A DNA stretch of 64,000 bases from Cadophora sp. MPI-SDFR-AT-0126. Lineage: Eukaryota > Ascomycota > Leotiomycetes > Helotiales > Ploettnerulaceae. The stretch covers positions 930,001 to 994,000 of the forward strand of contig JAGMVK010000021.1 in NCBI GenBank assembly GCA_020747065.1, in the 5' to 3' direction. Made by a program: the position numbers and the translations under genes. The notes beneath the pieces were generated by a model. That model saw only the letters and a list, made by a program, of their open reading frames with translations. It searched no databases and was not told the DNA's origin. Shown here piece after piece: positions 10,281-22,079 of the stretch; the first letter of the stretch is position 1; every line of letters starts with the position of its first letter.

Positions 10281-12048
10281 ATGCTCGCCTATTTTCTTCT
10301 CCTTTTCCTGGCTGTCGGCCAGCGGCTCGCCATCCTACCTGCTACAAGGGCACTGGAGCTATCCAGCCATGAATCTCGCAAAGTCAGCTGTGCTTCACTC
10401 GCACAATCCCTGAAGCTCACAAATACGACCATCATCTCAGCCACTGCCCTTGCAGCAAATGCTGCCCAGGCCATCACAGGTGGCCAGACGGCGTGCGGCG
10501 CCGCCTCATTTATGCCAAGTGTGAATATCTGTCGCGTCGTTGCTAATATCTCAACAAGTAGCCAGTCTACCACTCTCTCTGAAATTTGGCTACCAGATTC
10601 CAATCTCTGGACCGGCCGTCTGCTGGCCACTGGAGGCGGTGGATTAGGTGGCTGCATTGACTACGGTGGCATGGCCTATACGACGGCTATGGGATTTGCG
10701 GTGACGGGAACCAATGGCGGGCACGACGGTTATTCCGGCGCATCATTTGGTCTCAACAATGATATCATATTGGACTTCTCCTATCGATCGTAAGAATTCA
10801 CTCATTTGCTCTCTCTAACTGAATGTACGTACGAGCTAACTCCCACCAGCCTTCATGTGACCGTCGGATTCGGAGAGGCTGTCGTAAAGGCGTTCTACAA
10901 CAATGCCCGAAAGTACAGCTACTACTTCGGCTGCTCCACAGGCGGACGTCAAGGCCTCAAAGCAGCCCAGATGTTCCCCAACGATTACGATGGTATCATT
11001 GCTGGTGCCCCTGCGACCGACTTCAATCACCTTGCTTCATGGGGGGGACATTTCTATCCAATCACAGGGCCTAATGAAACAGATCCTCGGTTTGTCTCAG
11101 CTACAAAATGGCTTGCTATCCATCAAGAGGTCCTGAAGCAATGTGATGCTGAGTTAGATGGCGTGGCAGATGGCATTCTCGAAGACCCGAGTCGCTGCTT
11201 CTTCAACCCGGATCCATTGGTCTGTTCCTCAACCAACGCGAACACTTCTACCTGCTTGACCGACCTGCAAGCTGAGACTGTCCGTAAGGTATACTCACCT
11301 TTGTATGGCGAAGATGGAGCCTTAGTATATCCTCGGTTCACCCCTTCTGCAGAGCTCAGTGCCTTGTCAGGGCCATTTGGTTACCTAGGAGGTTCCCTGA
11401 CCACCCCTGCTACGGTCAGTCAAGTCGAAGACCAATTTGCATACTATGAACTTGATAGCTGATAACTTCTGGTCTTAGGACTGGTACAAATACGCTATCT
11501 ACGATGACCCGGCATTCCCCATGGAGACATTAAATGCAGCTGATTACAAGAAGGCCGATGACCTTGACGCCTTTCATGGCTACGTCTCCAGCTACTCAGG
11601 CGACTTATTAAGGTTCAAGAAGAGTGGTGGCAAGATCATCACGTATCATGGCTTTTCTGATAGCATCATCGCACCTGAGCAATCAATGCGATATTACAAA
11701 CATGTAATACAGGCAATGGGTCAGGAACATCATCAACTCGATTCATTTTATCGCCTATTCCGAATCAGCGGCATGGATCATTGCTCCGGAGGTCGTGGAG
11801 CATGGGCATTCGGCCAATCTGCGAACGTGATTAACGGCACAAGCAATGTGGTTAATGATATCGTAAAGTGGGTGGAGCAAGGAACTGCTCCAGACACCAT
11901 TGTTGGTACAAAATACGTTAATGACTCTCCTGCACTTGGTATCGACTTTCAAAGAGGACACTGCCGATACCCTTATCTCACCTCCTACAAAGGCGGTAAT
12001 CCTAGTGCGGCAAGCAGTTGGGGGTGCAATTTACTGCCTGGCTGGTGA
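10281..12048 (+). CDS. Secreted tannase/feruloyl esterase (tannase family)
   Basis: Three exons (10281-10789, 10850-11414, 11479-12048) separated by 60- and 64-nt introns give 547 residues beginning with a hydrophobic signal peptide. The family's CS-D-HC catalytic arrangement is complete: Cys198-Ser199 in GCSTGGRQG, Asp419 in GFSDSIIAP, and His459-Cys460 in GMDHCSGG; the two cysteines normally form a disulfide that holds the Ser-Asp-His triad. Such secreted enzymes hydrolyse gallate or hydroxycinnamate esters of plant phenolics and cell-wall sugars; which ester is used here cannot be read. It sits next to an MFS importer and a rhamnosidase on the same strand, which argues for catabolism of a plant glycoside ester. 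Confidence 0.93.
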
Positions 12049-12142
12049 TACCGTGGATGTATGAGGGATGGGAGGCATGGGCGGTATGCAATATGAAAAG
12101 CACGGAGGAGGAGTCGGTCATTTTAAAAACAGGTTACAAGTT

Positions 12143-12165
12143 GTTAAAAAAAAATTTTTTTTAAC
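12143..12165. repeat. Perfect A/T palindrome downstream of the tannase gene
   Basis: GTT followed by nine A, eight T and AAC, reading almost identically on both strands. It lies 95 nt after the tannase stop codon and may act in 3'-end formation. It could also be a chance homopolymer junction. Confidence 0.45.
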
Positions 12166-12914
12166 TGTTGAGATGCCTGATCAGTTCAGACGAGTACCTG
12201 TCATATGACTAAGGAGCGAAACCATTTCCTCGTGATTCGTAGCACGATAGTGGTAAGGTTATCGATCAAATTCTTAAGTTCTCGTTATCAATGAATGCCC
12301 TGGGGAGTCTAGACTGTAAATTACTTTTGGTTTATCCTGAATGTGACCCGTGGAGTAGATACACGTCTCTTTGAAAGTCAGCATATATCTAGAAGAAAAA
12401 GTGAATCTTCGAGTTCTCAGTGCCGAGAATAACTCCCGATGACTCTGGACTTAAGACTGCGGACTTGCTCAAATGCACGCCACATATCCATGCGGGGTAA
12501 ATTCGAACTGCCACAGGAGACGGGAAAAGGTTCGGGGGTATGGTTTTCAGTCATCTTCTTAGCTTTCATCACCGACAAAAGCCCGAGGAGTCTTGACCCA
12601 AAATGTGGAGTGCTTTACTCGTACATCGTATATGCATGTGGCTGGCATCCCGAGCAAGCACGTATCAGGAACGCGGTACGACTACTTTGATAAGGATCTT
12701 GAATTGCCGTGATAGTTGCCGTATTCTACAATCGTATCTGCTGACTGCTTTGCGGCGCCGCCAAGACGACTCACATCAAGACGACTCACATCGCCCTCTA
12801 AGAACATTGTCTGATACAGCGAACCGCGCAGGCTGTACTCTGTTGTCATGGCGCCGTATCATTATGTTTCCCCAAATGCCATGAATAATGGGAAAAGTCG
12901 AGACTGAAGACTTC

Positions 12915-12922
12915 TATAAATT
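12915..12922 (+). promoter_or_regulatory. TATA-like box of the MFS gene
   Basis: TATAAATT lies 80 nt upstream of the chosen ATG at 13002, a normal spacing for a fungal promoter with a short leader. It supports that start. Confidence 0.4.
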
Positions 12923-13001
12923 AGTCCCGCTCTGGCCCCTTTCTTGCAGTACTGCACTACATGGTTCTTTGAAGTCCTTTGAAGATATTTGTTGTACATC
13001 C

Positions 13002-14888
13002 ATGGCGCCTGAAACCTTCCACGTCGAAGATACGAATATGCAGTCTCCAGGACTTTTTGGTTTGTGCCTCTCATGACACTCCCATTTTCAGAATCCAGGC
13101 AATTGCCATTGTCAAAGCTTCACTGACTCGGAAAACTAACAGGCCATGCGCATGACGAGAAGCCAGTCATTGAGCACATCCAGGGAGATAATGATATGCA
13201 CCAAAAAGATGCACATATAGCCGCAGAGCGTGGATTCGCAGCCAGTGATCAGTAAGCAAAGAGCACGTGTTTGTTCACATATCAGTCGCTCATACAAGGT
13301 TAGGTACGGTAACCCTCTCGTCCAGTTTGATCCAGCTGCAGAAGCAAGACTTCTATTGAAGATTGATTTATATATCATTCCAACTGTGGCTCTCCTCTAT
13401 CTATTTTGTTTCATTGATCGCGCCAATATCGGTAAGTGCTATCAAACCAACGACGAGCACTCTAACTCCTTGACTCACTGTTACAGGGAATGCCAGACTT
13501 GCTGGTTTTGAGAAAGATTTGGACTTGAAACATTACGATTACAATATCGTTCTTTCGGTCTTTTACATCTCGTATATTATTTTCGAAATCCCGTCGAACA
13601 TGGCATGCAAATTGATCGGACCAGGCTGGTATATTCCTTTGATAACTCTTGTTTTTGGCATTGTGTCGATTGGCACAGCGTTCGTCCACAGCTTCTCTGC
13701 TGTATGTGGTGTAAGGTTTCTCCTAGGCATCTTTGAAGCCGGAATGCTGCCTGGAATTGCCTATTATATGTCCAGATGGTACAGAAGGAATGAGCTGGCA
13801 TTTCGCTTGTCTCTTTACCTTGTGATGGCACCCCTTGCCGGCGCATTTGGTGGTCTTTTGGCTTCTGGCATCCTTAAGTTACCCAATTTTGGAGAGTTGA
13901 CTAGATGGCGTATGATATTCGCTATCGAGGGCATCATAACTTGTGGCCTTGCTTTGATTGCCTTTTTCACCTTGACGGACCGACCGGAAACAGCCCGCTG
14001 GCTCACCCAGGCCGAAAAGGACCTTGCTATTGTGCGGGTCAAATCAGAACGTGTCGGTACCACTGAAGTTCTTGACAAGATCGATGTTCACAAGACCTTA
14101 CGAGGTATCGTGAGTCCGGTCACTCTCAGCACAGCGTTCATCTTTCTCTTGAACAACATTACAGTTCAAGGCCTTGCATTCTTTGCACCAACTATTGTAC
14201 GGACCATATATCCCCACCATAGCGTTGTATCACAGCAGCTACATACGGTATGGAACCCCGCGTTGTGTTCATCATGTTTGCTAGATCTACTTTCAGCCTA
14301 CAGTCCACCGATATCGCTCTTCTATCATTGGCAAATAACTAACTGGAGCATCTCCAGGTACCACCGTACGTCGTAGGTGCCTTTTTTACGGTACTCAATC
14401 CATTTATCAGCTGGAAAATCAACAAGCGCCTCATCATAATGATCGGAGCTGCGCCCTTGGTCATAGCGGGTTATATCATGTTCTTAGCTAGTACCTCGGG
14501 CACGGTGAGGTACGGCGCGACATTCCTCATCGCAAGCGGTGCATTTGTGAATGGCCCATTGTGCCCAGCGCACGTCTCAGCGAACGTCTTGTCCGATACC
14601 GCACGCTCTTCTGCGATTGGTACAATAGTGATGTTTGGCAATATCGGTGGGCTTATTGCCACCTGGTCGTTCTTGCCGGCTGATGGCCCGAACTTTCCAA
14701 TTGGTAATGGTCTCAATCTCGCTGCCTCTACAACCGGTTTCCTTGCGACTATTGTGCTCTTACGGTGGATGCTGGCAGATAACAAGCGAAGGAACAAAGA
14801 GGACGTCAACGTGCAGCTTGCAGGCCTCAGTGAGAAACAAGTCCAGGATTTGGATTGGAGACATCTTGGATTCAGGTGGCATCCATAA
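13002..14888 (+). CDS. MFS transporter, anion:cation symporter (Dal5/Tna1-like)
   Basis: Five exons (13002-13059, 13143-13251, 13304-13431, 13487-14247, 14358-14888) keep frame across four introns and give 528 residues. The most certain signature is at the end of TM1: YLFCFIDRANIGNARLAGF, typical of allantoate/nicotinate/vitamin permeases of the ACS family; RWYRRNELAFR follows in the usual place after TM4. About twelve hydrophobic segments are visible, including VPPYVVGAFF immediately after the last intron. These plasma-membrane proteins import small organic anions with protons. Between two tannase-type genes and upstream of a rhamnosidase, it could import a phenolic acid released outside the cell (inference). 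The first exon and its donor (GTTTGT) are the least certain part. Confidence 0.88.
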
Positions 14889-16074
14889 CTATTGGCACGA
14901 ATATGCTTTAATTAAACAATAATCCTCAGGCAGGTTCTGCTCAGGCAGGTTCTGCTAGGATGCTTTGAGGAGCGGCGCAAGTCAGAATGTGTGGTTTGCA
15001 TGGTTGTAGTTATGACACTACAGACCCGTCATTATTTGGTAGACTGATCAATCAACTCTCCTTATGCGCGAAAGATGCGTAGTGCCTGTTTTGTATTGGA
15101 GACGAATTGAAGAGCTATGAAGCACGAATGGGTTCTTTTTGCTGCCCTGCACAGTGCACGGCATCAGCCTTCGGGAACCAAGGTTTGGGCGTTCGACGAG
15201 ATAGACTGCGTTCCATTTCATATATAGATCGTCAAATTACCACCTCTATCCACTACTGTTTTCATTCTTTTTGGCCTTACTGGTCACTTTGTGCTGTGAT
15301 GGAGGCAAGACCTTACTATCGTGATGCAAGTATTGCATCTCGCCAGCAACGGGGGGCCAGGACGAGGCATTGCTCTCCGAACTATCGACATTTTTGAAAG
15401 AGGATAATCCTCATCCAAGCCTCCAACTTGTGTTTGGAGTCCACTTGCTTCTCGAAATATTTAAGAATTTTGTCTGGAAGAACAAAGTGGCCACTGTCAC
15501 TAATTGTCACCCTAAGCACTTTACTTTGCCAGAGACGTGAATGCGCTAGTGCAGATGCGCATGCTGCCAACCAATGATCCTATCGTTGCTAGGATGAGGA
15601 ACAAAAGATACCGAATATTTGGACAAGTACCTTGCGGAGAAGTGTTTCGATCTCTACTTTCAATCTCCATGGACGGCAGGTTTTGGCTCAGCCTCCTCAG
15701 ACACAGCACCTTTACGCTCCACCAGCCTCGCAAATACAAGAGTCGTTCTAAGAACCATATATGGAGTATAGTGTGTTCAACTTCTTGGCCAACGATACAT
15801 CTTAGAGATCCAGGGTCGGTGCTCCCAGTCTGAAACCAAAGCGAAGACCAACGTCTCCTGTGTTGATTGCGATTTATGGGTGAGGGGAGGATACAAGCTG
15901 GTTGTACCGATCCATAACATTGAAGACCAACTGGTTGTCCACCTCGCAGTCCATGTTCGGTAGCTATGGTCGTAATCATATCGGTGGTAAATACACCGCG
16001 CTTGACATTCGTGCTCGTCGTAGTTGTCGGTATATCGATGGAAGATCTTTGCGGCCTGCGAGATCTTGACCAAT
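14889..16074. other. Gap between MFS gene and tannase relic
   Basis: About 1.2 kb. Two CAGGCAGGTTCTGCT direct repeats lie immediately downstream of the MFS stop (14929-14956). No supported gene; minus-strand frames at 15.5-16.2 kb have no recognisable protein features and partly lie opposite the tannase relic. Confidence 0.5.
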
Positions 16075-16905
16075 ATGTACTCACTACTTCTCCTGGTGTC
16101 TTCTTTGGCTGGTGCTTTGTCTGCAGCAGTCAGGTCCCATCCCAATCGTTTGAACTGTACTGTGGATGCAATCCCTACGCCTGATCTGTTCGGCGCATCT
16201 ATCCAGTCTATCGAAGTTGTTCCCTCCAATCGGACATACCAAAATTCAGTCGTCAACTTTTGCAATGTGTCAATTACCTATACTCATCCCGGTCAAAACG
16301 ACTCAATCAACATTTGGATCTACCTCCCCAACAGATGAAATGGTCGATTTCAAGGTGTAGGTGGAGGAGGGTTCATCACTGGCAAGATTGAATATCCGTG
16401 GGCTGGCATGGGAAAGGCTGCATCGGAAAGGTATGCCGCTGTGACCACACATGGAGGGCACGCTGTCAATTATTCCGCAGCAAGTTGGGCGCTTCTTAGT
16501 CCAGGCAATGTGAACCTTTATGCCCTTGAGAATTTTGCTTCTGTGTCCCTGAACGACATGACTGTCCTAGGCAAGCAGGTGACCGAATCCTACTACGCCA
16601 AGAAGATCAAAAAGTCGTACTGGAACGGGTGTTCTACGGGGGGTCGTCAGGGTTTTATGATGGCACAGAGGTACTCAAAAGCGTACAATGGCATTTTGGC
16701 CTCGGCTTCTGCCATGAATTGGGCCGAGATGGTCCCCGGTACATTTTGGCTACAACGCGTCATGCATGAAGCTGGCTACTTTCCTAGCCAGTACGACCTG
16801 GAAGCCACTAACAAAGCGGCCGTTGCTGCTTGCGACGAGCTTGACGGCCTCAAGGATGGCGTTATTGAGCGTCTTGGACATTATACTTTTGCGAAATGGC
16901 TGTGA
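16075..16905 (+). pseudogene. Broken second tannase/feruloyl esterase
   Basis: From ATG 16075 (signal peptide, cysteine-containing N-terminal region) one frame runs through the tannase N-terminal half, but TGA 16336-16338 falls where the family has Trp before NGRF. The same frame then continues with QGVGGGGF and the nucleophile motif GCSTGGRQG. It stops for good at TGA 16903-16905 after DELDGLKDGVIE. The second half carrying the catalytic Asp and His-Cys is missing. A weak tannase-like fragment (LMTWRGSDL) at about 16920-16960 in another frame hints at an internal deletion. The intact neighbour belongs to the same family but a different subgroup, so this is not a recent tandem copy. Intron splicing does not remove the first stop. 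Confidence 0.82.
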
Positions 16906-17864
16906 TTCTGCTGCAACACTAATGACTTGGCGTGGTTCTGATCTTGCTCCATATGTTGAAGGGATAAAGCCATCGCTGGTTTACCTCCAGTATTTCCCAG
17001 CGTGAGAGAAAATAATTAAAATAGCCAATTATAATTAATTACAAGGTCGTATCCTTCGGCAGCCCTCCGCAAGCTCCGGGTTTGGGACCTCGCTTCGCCA
17101 CGGTCAAAAGAGCATTTTATACTGTATTTACTATGTAATTTTCTCTTTTATATCGGCCCTTCGCTGGCGCTAAAATCCACCCCGTGGCTTGCGAAGGGGT
17201 GGAATTTCCGGACCTCTAATATTATTCATTTTTGCCTATATAATCTTGTATAACTCTCGCCGTAAGACTTCCTTCGGAAACAGTATATATCCGTATCTTT
17301 AATTTGATGCCTTTCCTTTAACTCTTGCTTCCCCGCAAGGTCACTCCACGTCCGTGATAGCTCTCGTAAGTTCATATCTGCCGGCCGAGGTTGCACAGCT
17401 CGTGCCTCTGAGCTTAAGTTCCGACATATCGTGCAAGTGAAGAATCGACCCGAAAAAGACAGACGGAGTGGCGTCACCGAACACGAGAGCCGCCAAGGCC
17501 CGCCTAGGGAAAGGGGAGAACTCGAAGCGGATGGGTGACCCTCTGCCGCAGGACTTGCCGGGAAGAAGAGCTCATGTCAGGGAAGACCACTCGAGCAATG
17601 TTAGGCCCGCACCCCACAGACAAAGCATCGCCTCGGTCAAAGATCCCCCGACCCAAACCACCAGGAACGAAGTTCAGACCTTTGTCTCGGTGCATCCTGC
17701 AGCCCTAACTTGTCGGGAACAAAGATCGCCATGAGTGTTGCTGCATTGCCATACTCGAATGCAAAGTATATATCATGGAGGTTATCCTTGCCGTGGAGTA
17801 GGAAGAGATTTTGTAGGCTTGTAAGAAGTTCGAATCTACTAGGATTGGTCCAACGACGGCAAAC
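16906..17864. other. Unusual non-coding segment between the tannase relic and GH106
   Basis: Composition shifts abruptly. An AT-rich joint at 16990-17045 is followed by a segment with a short hairpin (CCACCCC ... GGGGTGG, about 17169-17195) and then a GC-rich purine-heavy block at about 17460-17700. No domain is recognisable on either strand. It looks like a decayed insertion that removed the tannase 3' half. A sequence GGAGAACTCG near 17515, one base off the cluster promoter unit, lies about 340 nt upstream of the GH106 start. Confidence 0.4.
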
Positions 17865-20800
17865 ATGATGTTGTTCCGTTCAGTATTACTGCTATGGGTG
17901 TTTCATGGTTGGCGTGGAGACGCTCTGCCCGTGAACCACACAAACGATCAAGTCAACGCTCCCATGCAATCTGGCACTTTCGAGCATCCATCAGTCAATG
18001 TCCGGCCGCGATTCAGATACTGGTAAGCTGCGTCCAAGTCGGTGGTACTGAGTGATGCCCTCAACTGGCCTCCTAACTATCTGAAAATAGGGTCCCCGAC
18101 GCGAGTATCAACACGATTTTTTTCGCTGATGATATTGCACAGCTTGCAGCGAAGGGTGCTGGCGGTATTGAGTTCCTGAATTACTTTGACTATGGTGGCA
18201 TCGTGGTACGTCAGGCTTGCCAGACCATATTGTGCTACGGTACTTCTAACCACGCACCGTAGGGACGCGGTCCTAGCACAGATTGGAACATCTATGGTTA
18301 TGGAACACCTGCATACAGGGAAGTTCTCAAGGCTGCGCTTCAAGCGCACGAAGACCACGGCTTGATCATGGATTTTTCCATGGGGCCACAGTCGGGGCAG
18401 GGTGTGCCTGCAGAACCGGACGAGCCAGGTTTGGAATACAATCTAGTAAGTACACCTGACCACAGTCTGCCCTGTAGTCTGGCATCTCTAAATTGTCTAG
18501 AACTACTACAATGTGTCTCTGTGTGCGGGCGAGACCTTTACCGGCACTCTTCCTGGATGGGGTTCTGGCGAGCTTGTCTCTGCCGTCACCTTTGCGATCA
18601 CCAAGATAGAGAACGTCACGACGGTGATCAGCGAGACCGCCCCTATTGGGATCGTGGCCGGCTCCGTCAACAGTACCCGGTACACTATCGCCTCATCGTC
18701 CCTCCTGGATGTTAGTGACCAGGTACAAGCGGACGGCTCGATCACGGTCACCGCGCCAACCGTCAACGAGGCCTCCACATCTCTTCTTCTGGCGTCGTAT
18801 TACAGCCGTTCTTACACTCGGGCATGTATCGCTTCCGATGCACACCCCCAGAACATTCTTCAGAATGGATCCTTCGCCGTTGACCATTTCTCCCCCGTCG
18901 GAGCACAGCTCACGACCAGCTTTCTTGAGCAGTACATTCTGATCGATGGCATCGACGAGCTTATGAGGAAAGTTGGCAATTATATCTGGGAAGACAGTGT
19001 TGAGATCCCCGGCCAGGTATACTGGACGCCCAATTTGACCAATGCCTTCCGGGATCAGAATGGAGTAAGCTGATCTCCTAAGCCAAGAGCAAGACTGATG
19101 AACTGAGGAGCGGCAACTAATCTTGCGTAGTATTCGATTGAGAAGTACGTCCCGTTGCTAGCTGGCAAAAATGGCCAGCTTCCGCAGATTTCAGGCGTTG
19201 GTCCGGTCTTCTTCGTTCTTGACGCCGAGGACGAGGGCTCTGGCATCGTCGGCGACTGGCGCCAAACAATGACCCATTTACTCGGCACTTATTACGACTG
19301 GCTGACGACTTGGACAAACACGTATCTCAACCTTCAGTTCTCCGGACAAATCGGGTACAATCTCCCAGTGGACATGTTAGCTGACATACCGCGCGTGAAT
19401 GCACCCGAAACCGAAACCCTTTCATTTTCGGATAATCTCGACGCATTCCGACAGTACTGTGGCCCGGCTGATCTCGCCGGCAAACGGGTCATCTCGGTCG
19501 AGCTAGGGTCCACCTATCTGGAAACTTTTACGCAGACCTGGACAGACCTCTTGAGAGCTGGTAAAAGAGGGTTTGCTGCTGGTGTCAACCAAATCATATT
19601 CCACGGAGCGTTGTACTCACATACATATCCCAACACCACGTGGCCAGGGTTCACCTCCTTCTCATACTCATTTGGTGCTCACCACTCAAGACATCAGCCT
19701 GGCTGGAACGTTGGCTACGCCGAGGCCGTCGAATACACCGCCAGAACACAGTTCATCCTCCAGGCCGGCACCCCCAAGGTCGATCTGGTCTTCTGGGACA
19801 AGCGCACTGCGGAGTTACCGTATCCTGATACCTTATACTACCCTCAGGATCTTTCCATCGCTGGATATACATTTTCATACCTGTCTCCCGACAACTTTGC
19901 CTTGGATGTGGCACGGGTGTCGAACGGAACCCTGGCCGGGCAAGCCTTCCGTGCCCTCATCGTCCGCGCAAATGACACCATGACAATTGACGGCGTCCAG
20001 GCACTGGCTGATTTCGCTCACGCAGGTCTACCGATTGTGATCTCAGGGGGCAAACCTGGAAGCGTCACTTTGCACAACACCGCGGGGGTCGAAATCTCGG
20101 GAGAAATACCAGCATCTTGGAACACCAATAACGTCACAGGCATTGAGCAAGCGCAAAGAACACTCACAAGCATCCTTTCGTTGCCGAATGTGCATCAGGC
20201 CCCTTATGAGTCATTGGCATCGGCAGTCGCTGCGATTGGAGTCTTGCCGCGCACCAAGGTGTGCTCCAACGGAACGTGGTTCACCCGTTGGCGTGAAGAC
20301 TTGAACGGGGACGTCTACGTCTTTGTCTACAATGATGGGAATGCTAGCGCGGGATATATCTCCTTTGAGACGACACACCGGCCAATATTCCTCAACGCGT
20401 GGACTGGGGAAGAATGCCCAGTCGTTCAATACACGGTGGATGGGAACTACGTGACGATTCCTTTCTCGCTTGGCTTTACGGAATCTGCCATCATCAAATT
20501 CTCAAATGCATCAGCCGCTACACATGAGCATATCGTGTCCGCCCCCGCCTTCGCACTTGCTTCTCCCTATTCGCCCAGCGGGCCCCAAACCTTGGCCCGA
20601 CTCATTGCAACCGCGGACACAAGTAAACCTCTGGTGCTATCCAATGGATCACAGATCGCGATCCCCTCCTCTATCCCAGAGGCTATCAGTCTCACAGACT
20701 GGACTCTTATCCTTGAACAATGGCTCCCCCCTACCGATTTCTTTGATGTGGAGAGCGATGCTTACAAGACGAACGTCACCCTCACTCTCCCAGGCCCATA

Positions 20801-21230
20801 TCTGCAGCCGTGGTCGTCCATCTCCAGCTCGTTGACCAACATCTCAGGCATCGGATTCTACCACTCTACTTTCCACTGGCCTCCTTCCGCGGCTGCTTCC
20901 GATGGACTAGGCGCGATGTTGAGCCTCCCCCCCATCCCGCAAGGCGTCACTGCCTCGCTGAATGGTCGAGGCCTACCGCCTCTCGACATAACCAATCCTG
21001 TACTCGACATCTCAAGCTACGTGGTCCCTGGCGAGAACGTCCTAAACGTCAATGTTGCTAGCACTCTGTGGAATGTCCTGCGCCCGATTTGGGGACAATT
21101 GAGGACTGGGACATCGATCCCTGATCCACCAACTCCAGAAGGCTTCGAAAGGTTGGGGCATGGCTTTTTACAAGAGTATGGAATCATTGGTGAGGTGCGA
21201 ATCGTGCCGTACATGGCTTTGGTTTTGTAG
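17865..21230 (+). CDS. Secreted alpha-L-rhamnosidase-like glycoside hydrolase (GH106 type)
   Basis: Five exons (17865-18022, 18091-18205, 18263-18445, 18501-19064, 19131-21230) give 1039 residues. All four introns (55-68 nt) have clear GT...AG ends and the frames join without fault. The N-terminus is a signal peptide. The first exons carry the GH106-like start RPRFRYW, an acidic FADD helix and AAKGAGGIEFLNYFDYGG; large middle and C-terminal regions rich in Asn-Xaa-Ser/Thr sites suggest a glycosylated extracellular enzyme. GH106 enzymes release terminal alpha-L-rhamnose from plant flavonoid glycosides, saponins or pectin side chains. Linked to a tannase and an importer, the likely target is an acylated rhamnosyl glycoside (inference). 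Family assignment rests on N-terminal similarity and size, not a search. Confidence 0.8.
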
Positions 21231-22079
21231 CACCACTCGCCAGGAGAATAAAGACGTTGTACTTGGTCAACCTCTGAAATCCATCGCTTTACTTCGAGGA
21301 TTGGATAGAGAACTAAGGTTATCTAGAGATCTCAGTACAATTTATAAGGAGCTCTAGGGTAGTAAGCAGTTGCACTTTAGTATAAGCCCACACTTTTTCA
21401 CACTTCACCCATTCGGAGAAAACTTCCCGGTTGCGTGAACCCTCTCCGCCCTTCCTCGTAAAATGTCCCCGTTGGAGTATTGGGAGTTGAATATATTCTC
21501 TAAAGATAAATCTGAAAATGAAGTTGAAAATTGAGAATTTTTTGCCAGTGCCGACAAATGCACATACTTTGTTTATAAACATAAGTGTGAGGGAGGTCCC
21601 GAACAGGACCCCTTTAGCTAATAACAAGTGGAGTATTTCCTGGGGTCCACCTTTGCTCCCCGATCATTTTTGGCAACTTTGAAGGCCGCGGAGAGTAAGA
21701 ATGGGCGCTTCACATGATTGGCAATGACATACATGCATGTATGCATCTGTCGGTGCCAGGAGTTTGAGCTAAATCCGCTCATTCAACTCATTTATCATTC
21801 ATTGGTGCTTGACTATTCAATATGACTATGTGCTTCTAGACAGCTGGACATTCGATAGCAATTTTACGTCACTGAAGTACGGAGCCGAAGGAGGATCGAT
21901 CGGCAAGAGAAGCGGGCGCGGGTGGAGATCTGGGGAGACGGGTCGCTGAGCAGGTGGGCTTTGGAGGGTTCGAGTACAGCAATTATCTATTAGTCAATAC
22001 CAAACCAGAGCCGTTTGTATATTGCGGCAATATTCGAGATGATCATCTGGTTGAAGCAGTATCGAAGTCTACTATAAGC
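21231..22079. other. Gap between GH106 and the coiled-coil gene
   Basis: About 850 nt, where the GH106 gene and the minus-strand coiled-coil gene converge. No supported gene. Confidence 0.5.

Larger units (their letters stand above)
12049..13001. other. Gap between tannase and MFS genes
   Basis: About 950 nt: tannase 3' region, then the MFS promoter. No supported gene. A tandem direct repeat of about 14 nt (CAAGACGACTCACATC type) occurs near 12762-12791. Confidence 0.5.

Noticed and set aside
15777..16265. 162-codon minus-strand frame
   Set aside because: It overlaps the antisense of the tannase relic and has no protein-like features of its own.
16336..16338. RIP mutation as the cause of the tannase stop
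   Set aside because: TGG to TGA needs a change at the first C of CCA on the other strand, not at a CpA site, so the classic RIP pattern is not supported.
17830..17850. TTCGAATC sequence as a possible tRNA T-loop
   Set aside because: The flanking bases do not pair as a T-stem and no acceptor or anticodon arm is found upstream.
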